Part shown: in pieces, positions 1 through 7,311 of the stretch | How the letters are laid out: each line of letters opens with the position of its first letter | Position numbering within the stretch: the first letter of the stretch is position 1 | DNA from: Irineochytrium annulatum | Lineage: Eukaryota > Chytridiomycota > Chytridiomycetes > Chytridiales > Chytridiaceae | Direction: 5' to 3' | Length of the DNA stretch: 12,868 bases | Assembly (NCBI GenBank): GCA_027600665.1 | Contig: JADGJL010000849.1 | Span: forward strand, 1-12,868 | Position numbers and translations under genes: made by a program | Notes under the pieces: model-generated | Seen by the model: only the letters and a program-made list of their open reading frames with translations | Database searches by the model: none | What the model was told of the DNA's origin: nothing

Positions 1-70
1 CATTTGAGCCACGCTGAGCCCATTAGGAGCTGCACTCACCCGCAGACATACCTCTGCGAACCCATATCCT
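1..70. other. Element 3' untranslated flank, unresolved
   Basis: These 70 nt follow the chromodomain stop on the minus strand. A 3' LTR and polypurine tract would be expected here or just outside. A short purine-rich stretch exists on the minus strand, but I cannot define an LTR start (TG...) or match this stretch to sequence upstream of the protease, so no LTR is claimed. Confidence 0.3.
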
Positions 71-295
71 TCACATGATTTGATGTGTTCGTAAAAACTG
101 TGTCCTCTTTCGAAACTCTGAGGGCTGCGAAACCTGGATAGACTTCCAGTAGTTTGCTACTATAAGTGCCGAAAGATCTTCTTCAAGGAACCAAAGGTTG
201 TGGTGGTGGCCATAGCCTAAAAACTTGACAAAGTAGTCGTAAAACTTGTGTTTTCTGTTGTATGTGTGTCTCACAATTTTCTCGAGCAAGAAATC
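71..295 (-). pseudogene. Chromodomain at the C-terminus of Gypsy pol
   Basis: The frame directly after TGA 298-296 encodes DFLLEKIV, then YFVKFLGYG, then LWFLEEDL and a helix with ANYWKS, and terminates at TGA 73-71. This is the chromodomain pattern: V/LEKIL, a KW-x-GY strand, TWEP/EE-L and a C-terminal helix. The three positions that form the methyl-lysine cage in HP1 (Tyr, Trp, Tyr/Phe) appear as Phe, Phe and Tyr, so all are aromatic. In chromoviruses this domain recognises chromatin marks and steers integration. It is in frame with integrase, which supports its being part of the same polyprotein. The stop directly before it would remove it from the product unless read through. Confidence 0.75.
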
Positions 296-298
296 TCA

Positions 299-541
299 AT
301 CCGTCGGAATTTCGTTCACGAAATCTGGGTCTGTGCGTCGTAATATTCGTCTGTCTATGCCCACTGCGACCTTCTGTCGTGTAGCTCTCTCGACCAGTCT
401 AAGCTCTCTGTAAGCCTTAACCTCGGCCTCAAAGTCATCAGCATTCTCTGCTAAAGCGAGTTCTGCGGGTGTTATTGGAGGGCGTCGCGTGTAAGGACGT
501 ATGCGTGCGGCATTAGCCTGTCGGGATATGTATTTTCCATC
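299..541 (-). pseudogene. Basic pol C-terminal linker between stop codons
   Basis: This 81-codon stretch lies in the same frame as integrase, between TAG (544-542) and TGA (298-296). It has no internal stop, is rich in Arg, Ala and Glu, and joins the GPY/F-like module to the chromodomain. A helical stretch rich in Ala and Glu is followed by an Arg-rich part. It has no independent start codon and matches no domain I know. It is best read as part of the original polyprotein, now cut off by the TAG (a CAG to TAG change would explain it). Confidence 0.6.
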
Positions 542-3268
542 CTATAGGAATTCTAGTAATGTGTATCCGTTCTTGTCATCGGAGACAGCGACGACAGTCA
601 TGGGACCAGCCCATCTCGGTGCAAATTTTGCTATCGTGGCCTCGGCATCTCGAGTGCCCTTGAGTGTGCGTACGGGGACATGTAACCAGACTTTGTCACC
701 AATCTGGAATTCAAAGCTGTCGGGACCTTTCTGTTGGCCAAATCGGTCTAAAAGAGAGTCATGATACTTGTCAACAATAGCTCGTGCTAAGGCAAATCGT
801 GCAGGTAATTTCTCAGCGTAGTCGGTAGCAGTAAGCGCAGGAACGTCAATGTATGGGCGTAGGAAGTGGTCGACGTCAACGTCGTCGTCTAAGTCCTCAT
901 CATATAAGACAACAGCGTCAGTTGTAATAATAGTGTCGGAAGGTGTAGGATCCGGCAGCTTCTCGACAGCAGCAACAGTAGGCGCTGGTCGTAGGTGCGA
1001 GGGAATCTGAGTAACGTACACAGGTGTGGTAGGTGTCTTCTTCCTGGAGGAGCCTGGCTCAATAATAGAGACAGCGCCACTCGGTGGTGTATTCATCGGG
1101 TCAATCAGTATAGTGTTCTTGTATAAAAGCTCGCCAGTCGGACTAAGCGCGAATGGAGCGTCAGCACAAGCTTTACCCTGGATCATATCACAGTGGTAGG
1201 CAACTATGGTGTATCGTCGAGTGTCTCGGCAGCGTCGAGTAACTGCTCTAAATAGTGGGCGTTGAGTGTTACCGTTGGGCAACGATCTCGGTGGATACCA
1301 CGAAGGAACAACGGAAGTAAGATTTGTCTGTTCATGTGGGCTGACCAAGTGAATGTATAAAATGTCGATTTCAAGCAACTCCATAAAGTCCCGAAGCGTA
1401 TCTCTGGGTGAGCAAGCTCGTGGATATTTGTCTTCAAATAGAAAGCTCTCCAGTGTCGTTAAAAGGCCCTTCATCATGTGTCCTCGACAGTAAACAATTC
1501 GAGGTGCACCGTCATAAGGAACGTCTGGGGGTAGTGTAGGAGGTGTCGGTGCTTCCACGAATAAAACCTGCGGTACTGTAGGGAACTCTTCAGCAAGAAT
1601 ATCGTCAGAGCTAAAGCCGAAGCGTAAGTCGGCCGGTGTCAGTGGGTGGCGACCGTACATCAAGTAGAAAGGAGACTCGCCCGTCGCAGGGTGTAGTGCA
1701 ATATTGTAGCCATTCAACACGAAGGGGATGAACTCGTCCCAATCCGCGTGAGTATTTTGATTAACGTAAGCGCGTATCATGCGGCATAAGGTCTTGTTAA
1801 AGCGCTCAACCAAACCATTGGCTTGAGGCCAGTAAACGCTTGAGAATGACTTTCGTGTGCCCAATATGGCACAAACCTTCTTCATCAGTTGGCTAGCAAA
1901 AGGTTGTCCTTGATCAGAGTGTATTGCTAACGGTGTACCGTAGCGGCAAAAACATTGTTCAACTAACGTACGAGCCACAGTCTCGGCCTCGTAGTTGGGT
2001 ACAGCGTAAGCGTCAGCCCATCGTGTAAAGTAATCGGTCAAAACTACCATGTATTTGTTGCCGCGGTTGCTCGTCTTAAGCGGGCCCAATATGTCAACAG
2101 CGATACGGTCCCAAGGTCTCTTGCCAAAGGGGACGGGTCGTACTCGACCGACTCTTTTAGGTGTATCTTGGCTGCGCTGGCATGGTTCGCAAGAAGCAAC
2201 GTGTGCGCGTAAGTCTTTAACTATTGTAGGCCACCAGAATTTATCTAAAACTGTCGGCTGAATCTTCTGGTGTCCCAGGTGTCCGGCAAATATGTCATCG
2301 TGCACTAATGTGAGTGCCTCGCGTCGGAGTGCCTCGGGAATGCATAAAGCAACTCTGACCGGAGATCTCTTCATCAGGTGATGTGGTATGTGTGTAATGT
2401 AGTACAATATGTTGTCGCGAACGACGATGCTCTGAGAAATCATTCTGACTCTCTGTTGGAGTTCGTTGCCTTCAGGTAAGGCACCCGTCGTCTGAAATGT
2501 AAGTATCGGGCCCAACAGCGGGTCGGCTTTAATAAGCTCAATAAAGGCGTCTGATGGTCTGCCAAAGAGTGCAACAGCTTTGTGCTTTCTCATGTTGTCG
2601 TCAATTTCGTTGGCACAAACTAGTGGAAGCGATATGATCTGGTCTATCTCTGAACAACCAGCATCAACATTGGCGTCGATGGTGAGTATGAGAGCACTGT
2701 GGTTTGTAAGTCCTGCGACCCATACGTGGTCGACAGTCCAAAGCGGTGTAAGTCTCGTGTCAATGAAGAAGTAGTCGATGCGCCACAGCGGTACATAAAA
2801 TTCCTGTGGATTTCTCCATGTAAACCCTGGCTCGTGTGGGTGACTATGTCTAAAACCATCACGGAATCCCAGTGTGCAAAGGTTATCAATGACAGCTCGT
2901 TCGTCAAGTCGAAAGCCCGAAAAGGACTCGTAAGCGTCAGCGTCGAGGACGTCAAGTGGAGTGCGAGCTACATTAAAGTCGCCGCAAACTATCACGTTAT
3001 TGTATCTAGTGCGTAGGTCTCCGACATAATTGTAGAGGTTTTGTATAAAGTCCATTTTGTAATTGTGTCGTTCAATATGGTGTGCGCCATTGGGTACGTA
3101 AACATTAACAATGACCATTGAGTCTAAGAACACTGTAACGCAGCGGTCCTCCTCTGAGAACTTGCCAGTTTTCTCGGGCGGTGCTACTGGAGGTTGTAAT
3201 TCTGTATTGTATCTTTGTGCCTCGGTGTCTTTCATACCTTCGCAGACCCATCTAAGGGGTATCTCGCG
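542..3268 (-). CDS. C-terminal two thirds of the AP-endonuclease domain, integrase, a large insert, and a GPY/F-like module
   Basis: In frame with the preceding segment. Residues count from the ATG at 3235, 11 codons after the TGA. The endonuclease continues to about residue 187: YVPNG (46-50), GDFNVA (85-90) and WRIDYFFID (151-159), then NHSAL (178-182). A spacer leads to integrase: zinc-binding His312, His319, Cys349 and Cys352, and catalytic Asp381, Asp441 and Glu477. The second Asp and the Glu are 35 residues apart, as expected for a DDE integrase. The usual C-terminal module (GDKVWL at 846-851; RWAGPM at 874-879, resembling GPY/F) is displaced by an insert of roughly residues 545-800 that I cannot assign. 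A TAG at 544-542 ends the frame, but pol-like coding resumes directly after it. Confidence 0.9.
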   Translation of the reverse strand, partial: REIPLRWVCEGMKDTEAQRYNTELQPPVAPPEKTGKFSEEDRCVTVFLDSMVIVNVYVPNGAHHIERHNYKMDFIQNLYNYVGDLRTRYNNVIVCGDFNVARTPLDVLDADAYESFSGFRLDERAVIDNLCTLGFRDGFRHSHPHEPGFTWRNPQEFYVPLWRIDYFFIDTRLTPLWTVDHVWVAGLTNHSALILTIDANVDAGCSEIDQIISLPLVCANEIDDNMRKHKAVALFGRPSDAFIELIKADPLLGPILTFQTTGALPEGNELQQRVRMISQSIVVRDNILYYITHIPHHLMKRSPVRVALCIPEALRREALTLVHDDIFAGHLGHQKIQPTVLDKFWWPTIVKDLRAHVASCEPCQRSQDTPKRVGRVRPVPFGKRPWDRIAVDILGPLKTSNRGNKYMVVLTDYFTRWADAYAVPNYEAETVARTLVEQCFCRYGTPLAIHSDQGQPFASQLMKKVCAILGTRKSFSSVYWPQANGLVERFNKTLCRMIRAYVNQNTHADWDEFIPFVLNGYNIALHPATGESPFYLMYGRHPLTPADLRFGFSSDDILAEEFPTVPQVLFVEAPTPPTLPPDVPYDGAPRIVYCRGHMMKGLLTTLESFLFEDKYPRACSPRDTLRDFMELLEIDILYIHLVSPHEQTNLTSVVPSWYPPRSLPNGNTQRPLFRAVTRRCRDTRRYTIVAYHCDMIQGKACADAPFALSPTGELLYKNTILIDPMNTPPSGAVSIIEPGSSRKKTPTTPVYVTQIPSHLRPAPTVAAVEKLPDPTPSDTIITTDAVVLYDEDLDDDVDVDHFLRPYIDVPALTATDYAEKLPARFALARAIVDKYHDSLLDRFGQQKGPDSFEFQIGDKVWLHVPVRTLKGTRDAEATIAKFAPRWAGPMTVVAVSDDKNGYTLLEFL

Positions 3269-3529
3269 TCAAATCATGGTAAGAACTCCGTTTCGGCCTG
3301 TGCGTTGGTCATTGCCGACAACTCGCCAATTTGGTAGTGTAAATAATGTCTCGTAAAATGCGTTTTTCTTGCCTAGCATCGTCTCCTGAAGGCATGCTAT
3401 AGAAATACCCTCGTTGTCTAAATAGGAGGCGAAGAATGCTACTGGTGAAAGCTCTGAGCCCTCACGTTGTTGCATCGCAAGTTTTGTGGTCAGTGCGTGT
3501 AAAGAGTTAACGTTCCAACTCATTACCTT
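2675..3529 (-). other. APE1/ExoIII-like EEP endonuclease domain inserted between RNase H and integrase
   Basis: Domain-level entry of about 285 residues, close to the length of a complete ExoIII/APE1 catalytic domain. Motifs appear in canonical order: SWNVNSL, CLQET, NVYVPNG, GDFNVA, a GFRLDER block, a GFRDGFRH..PGFTW block, WRIDYFFID and TNHSAL. These correspond to the human APE1 catalytic positions Asn68, Glu96, Tyr171, Asp210/Asn212, Asp283 and His309. The Asp preceding the last His (APE1 Asp308) is Asn here. The GFRLDER...PGFTW...WRIDY series is characteristic of cellular ExoIII/APE1 enzymes more than of LINE endonucleases. Family activity is cleavage of DNA at abasic sites with 3'-phosphodiesterase or exonuclease functions; whether this copy retains any is unknown. 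One in-frame TGA (3271-3269) interrupts it. Confidence 0.88.
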
Positions 3530-4729
3530 GAGCTCGTTCTTCTCAAAGATCTCTGTCTGTGGTGGTAAAGGTCTGATCATTTTCAGCCGGAATACTGGGT
3601 AATCATAGACTAGTTGTGGAGGTATAAACGGATTACCATGGGTGCGTGTCAGATTGTAATTCTTTCTCAGCAAGTCACCCGAAATAATCAGCGGAAGCTC
3701 GTAAACTTCTAAGATATCGTAGCTGTATCTGTGGCCACTAAGTGTAGGCGCGCCAACCGTCAGTATGTGTGTAACTGCGTTAAGTGATTCTTCAAACATC
3801 CAAAATCTGTTTGCGTGTGGAAATTCAAAGCGTCGGATCTCTTGTTCTATAGAACCATCTCGTATCGACATCAGATGAGTCGTGCTGCATCGTAGTAGTA
3901 TGTTCGTCTGGTGTTCTGGTTGGTCTAGCCATAACTGTCGACCGCGGCGGCGTGGTAGCGGGCACACGGATCGATCAGTCCAGATTTTATTGAACAGGCT
4001 GGTAGGGGTAATCGTTGTATTCTCTAAGGTAGTAGGCCCATCATCGGGGGGGCCTTTAATGTCTTCGCCACATTCTTGACTCTCCGTCAATAATGGTAAG
4101 TCGCCATCATCGATGGTGTTGGGGGGGGTGCCCTGCAATGGACTCGAGGAGATAAGGGGGGGTGGGTGTTCTGGTGCGGGTTTGTAAAAGACCCGTGACA
4201 TAACATCAGGGACAATGTGGCTCTTGCCTGGTACGTGTACAAGTGTAATCTGCTTTCCCTGCAGCGCATATGCATAGCGTGCAAATCGGCCCGTCAAGTC
4301 ACCTCGTTGGAATAACGGGATCAGTGCGGAGTGGTCTGTTTCAATTGTAAATGGTTTCTCCCATATGTAGTTCTCAAAAACGTTTGTGGCCCAGACAACT
4401 GCAAGGCCCTCACGATCTGTGTTCGAGTATCGTCGCTCTGCGTCGTTTAGTGATCGGGATGCAAAAGCAACTGGTAGTCGGAGTTTTTTGTCGGGGTTGT
4501 CTGGGTCCGTTCGTAGGACATAGCAAGCTGCGCCAAGTCCCACCTGCGATGCGTCACAAGATATAACGATGTCCTCGCCACTCTGGGGCAAACTCAAGAG
4601 CACATCATCCTTGAGGCGTGTAAGCAGTGTTTGGAAGGCCGCCTCGCATGATTCAGTCCAATGATAGGAGTTCTCCAATTTTAATAAGTCGTATAAGGGA
4701 GAGGCAGTGTTCGTAAAATTTGGAACAAA
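3269..4729 (-). CDS. RNase H, uncharacterised linker, and N-terminal third of an APE1/ExoIII-like endonuclease
   Basis: Open frame between the TGA at 4732-4730 and the TGA at 3271-3269. Residues count from a TTG at 4678, which is only a nominal start. RNase H occupies about residues 5-165 with the four acidic positions in place: Asp42 (SCDAS), Glu90 (DREGLAV), Asp115 (ETDHSAL) and Asp158 (VPDVMSR). Residues about 166-383 (nt 3530-4186) match nothing I recognise; the first third is proline/acid-rich and the rest looks globular. From residue 384 an EEP-family nuclease begins: SWNVNSL at 387-393 (the metal-site Asn) and CLQET at 429-433 (the metal-site Glu), followed by a GRNGVLTM strand. The frame then meets TGA, beyond which the same domain continues in the same frame. 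Confidence 0.88.
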   Translation of the reverse strand, partial: FVPNFTNTASPLYDLLKLENSYHWTESCEAAFQTLLTRLKDDVLLSLPQSGEDIVISCDASQVGLGAACYVLRTDPDNPDKKLRLPVAFASRSLNDAERRYSNTDREGLAVVWATNVFENYIWEKPFTIETDHSALIPLFQRGDLTGRFARYAYALQGKQITLVHVPGKSHIVPDVMSRVFYKPAPEHPPPLISSSPLQGTPPNTIDDGDLPLLTESQECGEDIKGPPDDGPTTLENTTITPTSLFNKIWTDRSVCPLPRRRGRQLWLDQPEHQTNILLRCSTTHLMSIRDGSIEQEIRRFEFPHANRFWMFEESLNAVTHILTVGAPTLSGHRYSYDILEVYELPLIISGDLLRKNYNLTRTHGNPFIPPQLVYDYPVFRLKMIRPLPPQTEIFEKNELKVMSWNVNSLHALTTKLAMQQREGSELSPVAFFASYLDNEGISIACLQETMLGKKNAFYETLFTLPNWRVVGNDQRTGRNGVLTMI

Positions 4730-4732
4730 TCA

Positions 4733-4960
4733 TTTAAAGTAGTTAACAAAGCCAAGGAATGTCTGCAGTTGTTTAATTGTTTTTGGTGCTGGATAGTCGT
4801 TCAATGTAGAAATCTTCTCTGGGTCTGGTCGTAATCCATCCTTGGAGATAACATGGCCAAGGAATGGAAGCTCAGAGAATAAGAATTGGCACTTCTTGGG
4901 CTTGAGTTTAAGGTTGTACTCTAGGAGTCGTTCGAAGACAATTCCTAAAGACTCGAAGTG
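4733..4960 (-). pseudogene. Frameshifted RT thumb/connection fragment
   Basis: Immediately after the frameshift, the frame used by RNase H and integrase encodes the expected continuation of the RT: a CQF-type block, then FLGHVIS, then a KTIKQLQTFLGFVNYF block, all conserved in Ty3/Gypsy RTs. It ends at a TGA (4732-4730) where the family normally has an arginine (the RRF / KRF position), consistent with CGA changed to TGA. No splice signals fit around either break, and homology is continuous, so these are true lesions or recoding sites. The frameshift can be explained as loss of one base or gain of two in the CACACCCAC run; I cannot tell which. Confidence 0.8.
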
Positions 4961-6237
4961 GGTGTGTCAATATCTGGTGAATATATGATGATGTCGTCAA
5001 AGTAAACCATGCAGTGAACCCATTTCACACCGGCGAGGACCATATCCATCGCGCGCTGGAATGTAGGAGGACTGTTGGTGAGGCCAAATGGCATAACGTT
5101 GTATTCGAAAAGGCCTTTGGAGCATACGAAGGCTGTTTTGTGTTTATCCTCTTCGGCGACAGGAATCTGCCAGAAGCCAGAGAGTAGGTCAAGAGATGTA
5201 GAGTAAGCCAGGCCGGCGAGACGGTCAAACATCTCGTCAATACATGGTAAAGGGTATTTGTCTTTAATTGTAACATCGTTAAGTCTACGGAAATCTGTGC
5301 AGAATCGTAGCGAGCCATCCTTCTTCTTTGCAAGGCAAACTGGCGCCGCAAAAGGGGAGCGTGAGTGTCGGATAACACCGTCCTTGAACATATCGTCAAC
5401 GTGTTTGTGGATCACTTCGGCACATCCAATACCTTCTGGGTATGGGTTAACGACTGGGGCTCGTGCATATGGTTTAAGTTCAATTGTGTGTTCGCCAGGT
5501 TTCTTATCACCGGTCTTCTTGGCCTTTCTGAAGACATCACCGTATTTTAAGATGAAAGCCAACAGTCGTTCCTTGACTATAGGATCGGTAATATGAGCAA
5601 TAGGGAATTGTGTTAGAAGCGCGTCATCTGTAATGATCTTCGTGTCTGGGACGTATTCTAAGTGGTCCTCGTCCGTTGTATCTCGCATTGTCTTACGCTG
5701 TCCCATCGGGATAGCTGCTGTAAGCTCATCGAGTGTAACTGTGGTAACAGGATAGAGTGCAATATCGTCATCAGTCGGGACGTCCGAAGGCGCGTTCGAT
5801 GGTTCAAAGGCCGAATCTTGTGGCTCAAAGAGATTGCTTATTGTAGAGTGACTGGTGATAGGGAACTTATGCACCTTTGGCGTTGTAGGCGCTATTGTAG
5901 CCTCCGGAATGCTGTGTGCAGTATCATCGTCTGAAGACATGGGCACAGAAACTGTAAAGCACTCTGGCTCAATAGTCGAAGCCTGGGACAATAAGGCGAC
6001 GTAGTTAAGTAAATCTGTAGGGTCGTCGTCCTCGACGTAGGCGTCAGGGACGTCAATAACCGTTGGGGAACTGTTTGGAAGGTCGTCAATGTAGCCTAAA
6101 ATCTGGCCGCGCCATATGAAGTATGGCTCGGAGCAGTGAGCGTCGATGAAGAGCGGAACCTCAAATGTTTTAATTGTAAAACCATTGGGGTAAGGTGTAG
6201 GGAACAATTGTTCATGCGCATAGACTGCTCTATGCAC
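4945..6237 (-). CDS. Reverse transcriptase segment (fingers and palm) of Gypsy pol
   Basis: Open frame of 430 codons following the TAA at 6240-6238 in the same frame as the protease; its first codon is GTG, so it is not an independent gene. Residues 1-250 are an acidic, low-complexity linker. RT homology begins near residue 255 and includes the KKKDGSLRFCTDFRRLN block (304-320), LDLLSGFWQIPV with catalytic Asp350, the FGLTNSPPTFQ block (384-394) and YFDD at 412-415 with catalytic Asp414 and Asp415. All three carboxylates are present. Homology stops abruptly after residue 425 because of a frameshift at about 4958-4963, inside a CA/C-rich run, which leads to an artificial TAG at 4947-4945. It is otherwise a typical Ty3-type RT. 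Confidence 0.88.
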   Translation of the reverse strand: MHRAVYAHEQLFPTPYPNGFTIKTFEVPLFIDAHCSEPYFIWRGQILGYIDDLPNSSPTVIDVPDAYVEDDDPTDLLNYVALLSQASTIEPECFTVSVPMSSDDDTAHSIPEATIAPTTPKVHKFPITSHSTISNLFEPQDSAFEPSNAPSDVPTDDDIALYPVTTVTLDELTAAIPMGQRKTMRDTTDEDHLEYVPDTKIITDDALLTQFPIAHITDPIVKERLLAFILKYGDVFRKAKKTGDKKPGEHTIELKPYARAPVVNPYPEGIGCAEVIHKHVDDMFKDGVIRHSRSPFAAPVCLAKKKDGSLRFCTDFRRLNDVTIKDKYPLPCIDEMFDRLAGLAYSTSLDLLSGFWQIPVAEEDKHKTAFVCSKGLFEYNVMPFGLTNSPPTFQRAMDMVLAGVKWVHCMVYFDDIIIYSPDIDTPTSSL

Positions 6238-7311
6238 TTAGACACCTGCATTGGGTAGGCGATTATGCGGATACACTCGGTAGTTATCGTATTTAAAGTC
6301 AGGGCGTCGAGATAATCGAGCGCCAACGACATAGCGCATGTAGGACTTTGCTCGTTCGTCGGGGGAGTCGTTATTGTCATTAATGCAGTGGTATGGCTCT
6401 ATCAATGTGTCCGCTGTAGCAATAACTCGGATACGGAAGTCATCACCAGCCATGTAATGAAGGAGTGTACGCTCCTCATCGTCAATAATGCGTTGAGAGA
6501 CATTGCGGACCACTGGTGGAACGTAAGGCTTGTCCTTAATCTGTGGTAGATGTGTATAATAGCGTACTGTTTGATCACTGGAACGTATGTCCATCTGGAA
6601 CTGGTTGATGCATGGTGTGCCTAAGATCACGTCTCGCGGGCAAGTGCGTAAGACCATGAAAGTGCATGTTTTTGTATCACTGGGGTCTGTGCCAAGGCTA
6701 ACAGGTAGGTAAACACGCCCAAGCATTGGCGAGCGTCCGCCAACGCCTGTGGAGTATCGTGGTGTTTTAAAGGGTTCTATGCGTTTGTGGAATAGCCCTC
6801 GAGAACGGAGGTGTTCTAGGTAGCCCAGAGTAACAGTATTAATGTTGGATCCCGTATCAACTAGTGTGGTTGGGAGTGTATACCCGCAGATTCGTGAAGA
6901 AATCTCGGCCAAAACTGACTGCCCGCGTGAAGGTTCGGGAGGTTCAGGGAATCTCTCTAAGAAATATTTTGTAGTGTCTGTGCCCGCAGGTAACGAGCTG
7001 CATAAGGCGTCATGGACGCGTTGGATCGTAGTAGGTGACAACGGGGGAGTCTTTGTGGCGGCCAGCAGGGTTGTAGCATCGACCAGTGCTAATGGCTTGT
7101 CAAGAGTATTGGTTGTGAATTGGACCGCCTGTGGGGGTGGCGGCATAGAAGTCGGAACGGCTGTGGCGTCCACAAATGGCAGTAAGACTTCGTCTACTGA
7201 GACCGTTGAGTCATTAAGTGTAGGCGTTAATGTAGCTGGCAATACATCCTCTACAGTGAGGTTTGTATCAGGAGCTAGCTCTTGCAGGGCATTGGGTTGC
7301 CACTGGGCACA
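6238..7311 (-). CDS. Retropepsin-like aspartic protease segment of Gypsy pol
   Basis: The frame is open from 7311 to a TAA at 6240-6238. Residue numbers count from a TTG at 7242; no convincing ATG was found, so the true start is probably upstream in the missing gag. The first ~100 residues are proline/threonine-rich with no recognised fold. The catalytic DTGS is at residues 129-132 and the flap/ILG region (VILGTP) at 205-210, so the protease core spans about residues 112-230 (nt 6553-6909). It would act as a dimer to cleave the polyprotein. A further ~100 residues lead into a linker that continues in the same frame after the TAA, so protease and RT were one polypeptide. The TAA directly abuts the next segment, with no spacer and no ATG. 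Confidence 0.8.
   Translation of the reverse strand, partial: CAQWQPNALQELAPDTNLTVEDVLPATLTPTLNDSTVSVDEVLLPFVDATAVPTSMPPPPQAVQFTTNTLDKPLALVDATTLLAATKTPPLSPTTIQRVHDALCSSLPAGTDTTKYFLERFPEPPEPSRGQSVLAEISSRICGYTLPTTLVDTGSNINTVTLGYLEHLRSRGLFHKRIEPFKTPRYSTGVGGRSPMLGRVYLPVSLGTDPSDTKTCTFMVLRTCPRDVILGTPCINQFQMDIRSSDQTVRYYTHLPQIKDKPYVPPVVRNVSQRIIDDEERTLLHYMAGDDFRIRVIATADTLIEPYHCINDNNDSPDERAKSYMRYVVGARLSRRPDFKYDNYRVYPHNRLPNAGV

Larger units (their letters stand above)
1..7311 (-). mobile_element. Ty3/Gypsy (chromovirus-like) LTR retrotransposon, degenerate pol region with an extra AP-endonuclease domain
   Basis: Minus-strand reading gives protease (DTG and ILG motifs), RT (YFDD box), RNase H, an APE1/ExoIII-like endonuclease, integrase (HHCC and DDE) and a chromodomain. 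The PR-RT-RH-IN order is that of Ty3/Gypsy, and the C-terminal chromodomain is typical of chromoviruses. Protease and RT share one frame; everything after about 4960 shares another. Five in-frame stops and one frameshift break it, yet coding homology continues across each break, so none is an intron. No Gag, zinc knuckle, primer-binding site or LTR pair could be identified. The upstream edge is set at 7311 because an in-frame TGA (7314-7312) ends the open frame there. The downstream edge is unknown, since the chromodomain ends only 70 nt from the window edge. Target-site duplications could not be sought. Confidence 0.9.

Noticed and set aside
1..70. 3' LTR and polypurine tract
   Set aside because: A purine-rich stretch followed by TG can be picked out on the minus strand, but no matching second LTR exists in the window, so it cannot be supported.
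3236..3271. An intron removing the TGA inside the endonuclease domain
   Set aside because: Homology to ExoIII/APE continues across the stop without a gap, and no GT-AG pair of sensible length would restore it better than a single-base change.
6240..6260. A micro-intron (GTGTCT...GAGCAG) spanning the TAA between protease and RT
   Set aside because: It would be only about 21 nt, well below the 42-61 nt of the host introns here, and would delete in-frame linker residues without need.
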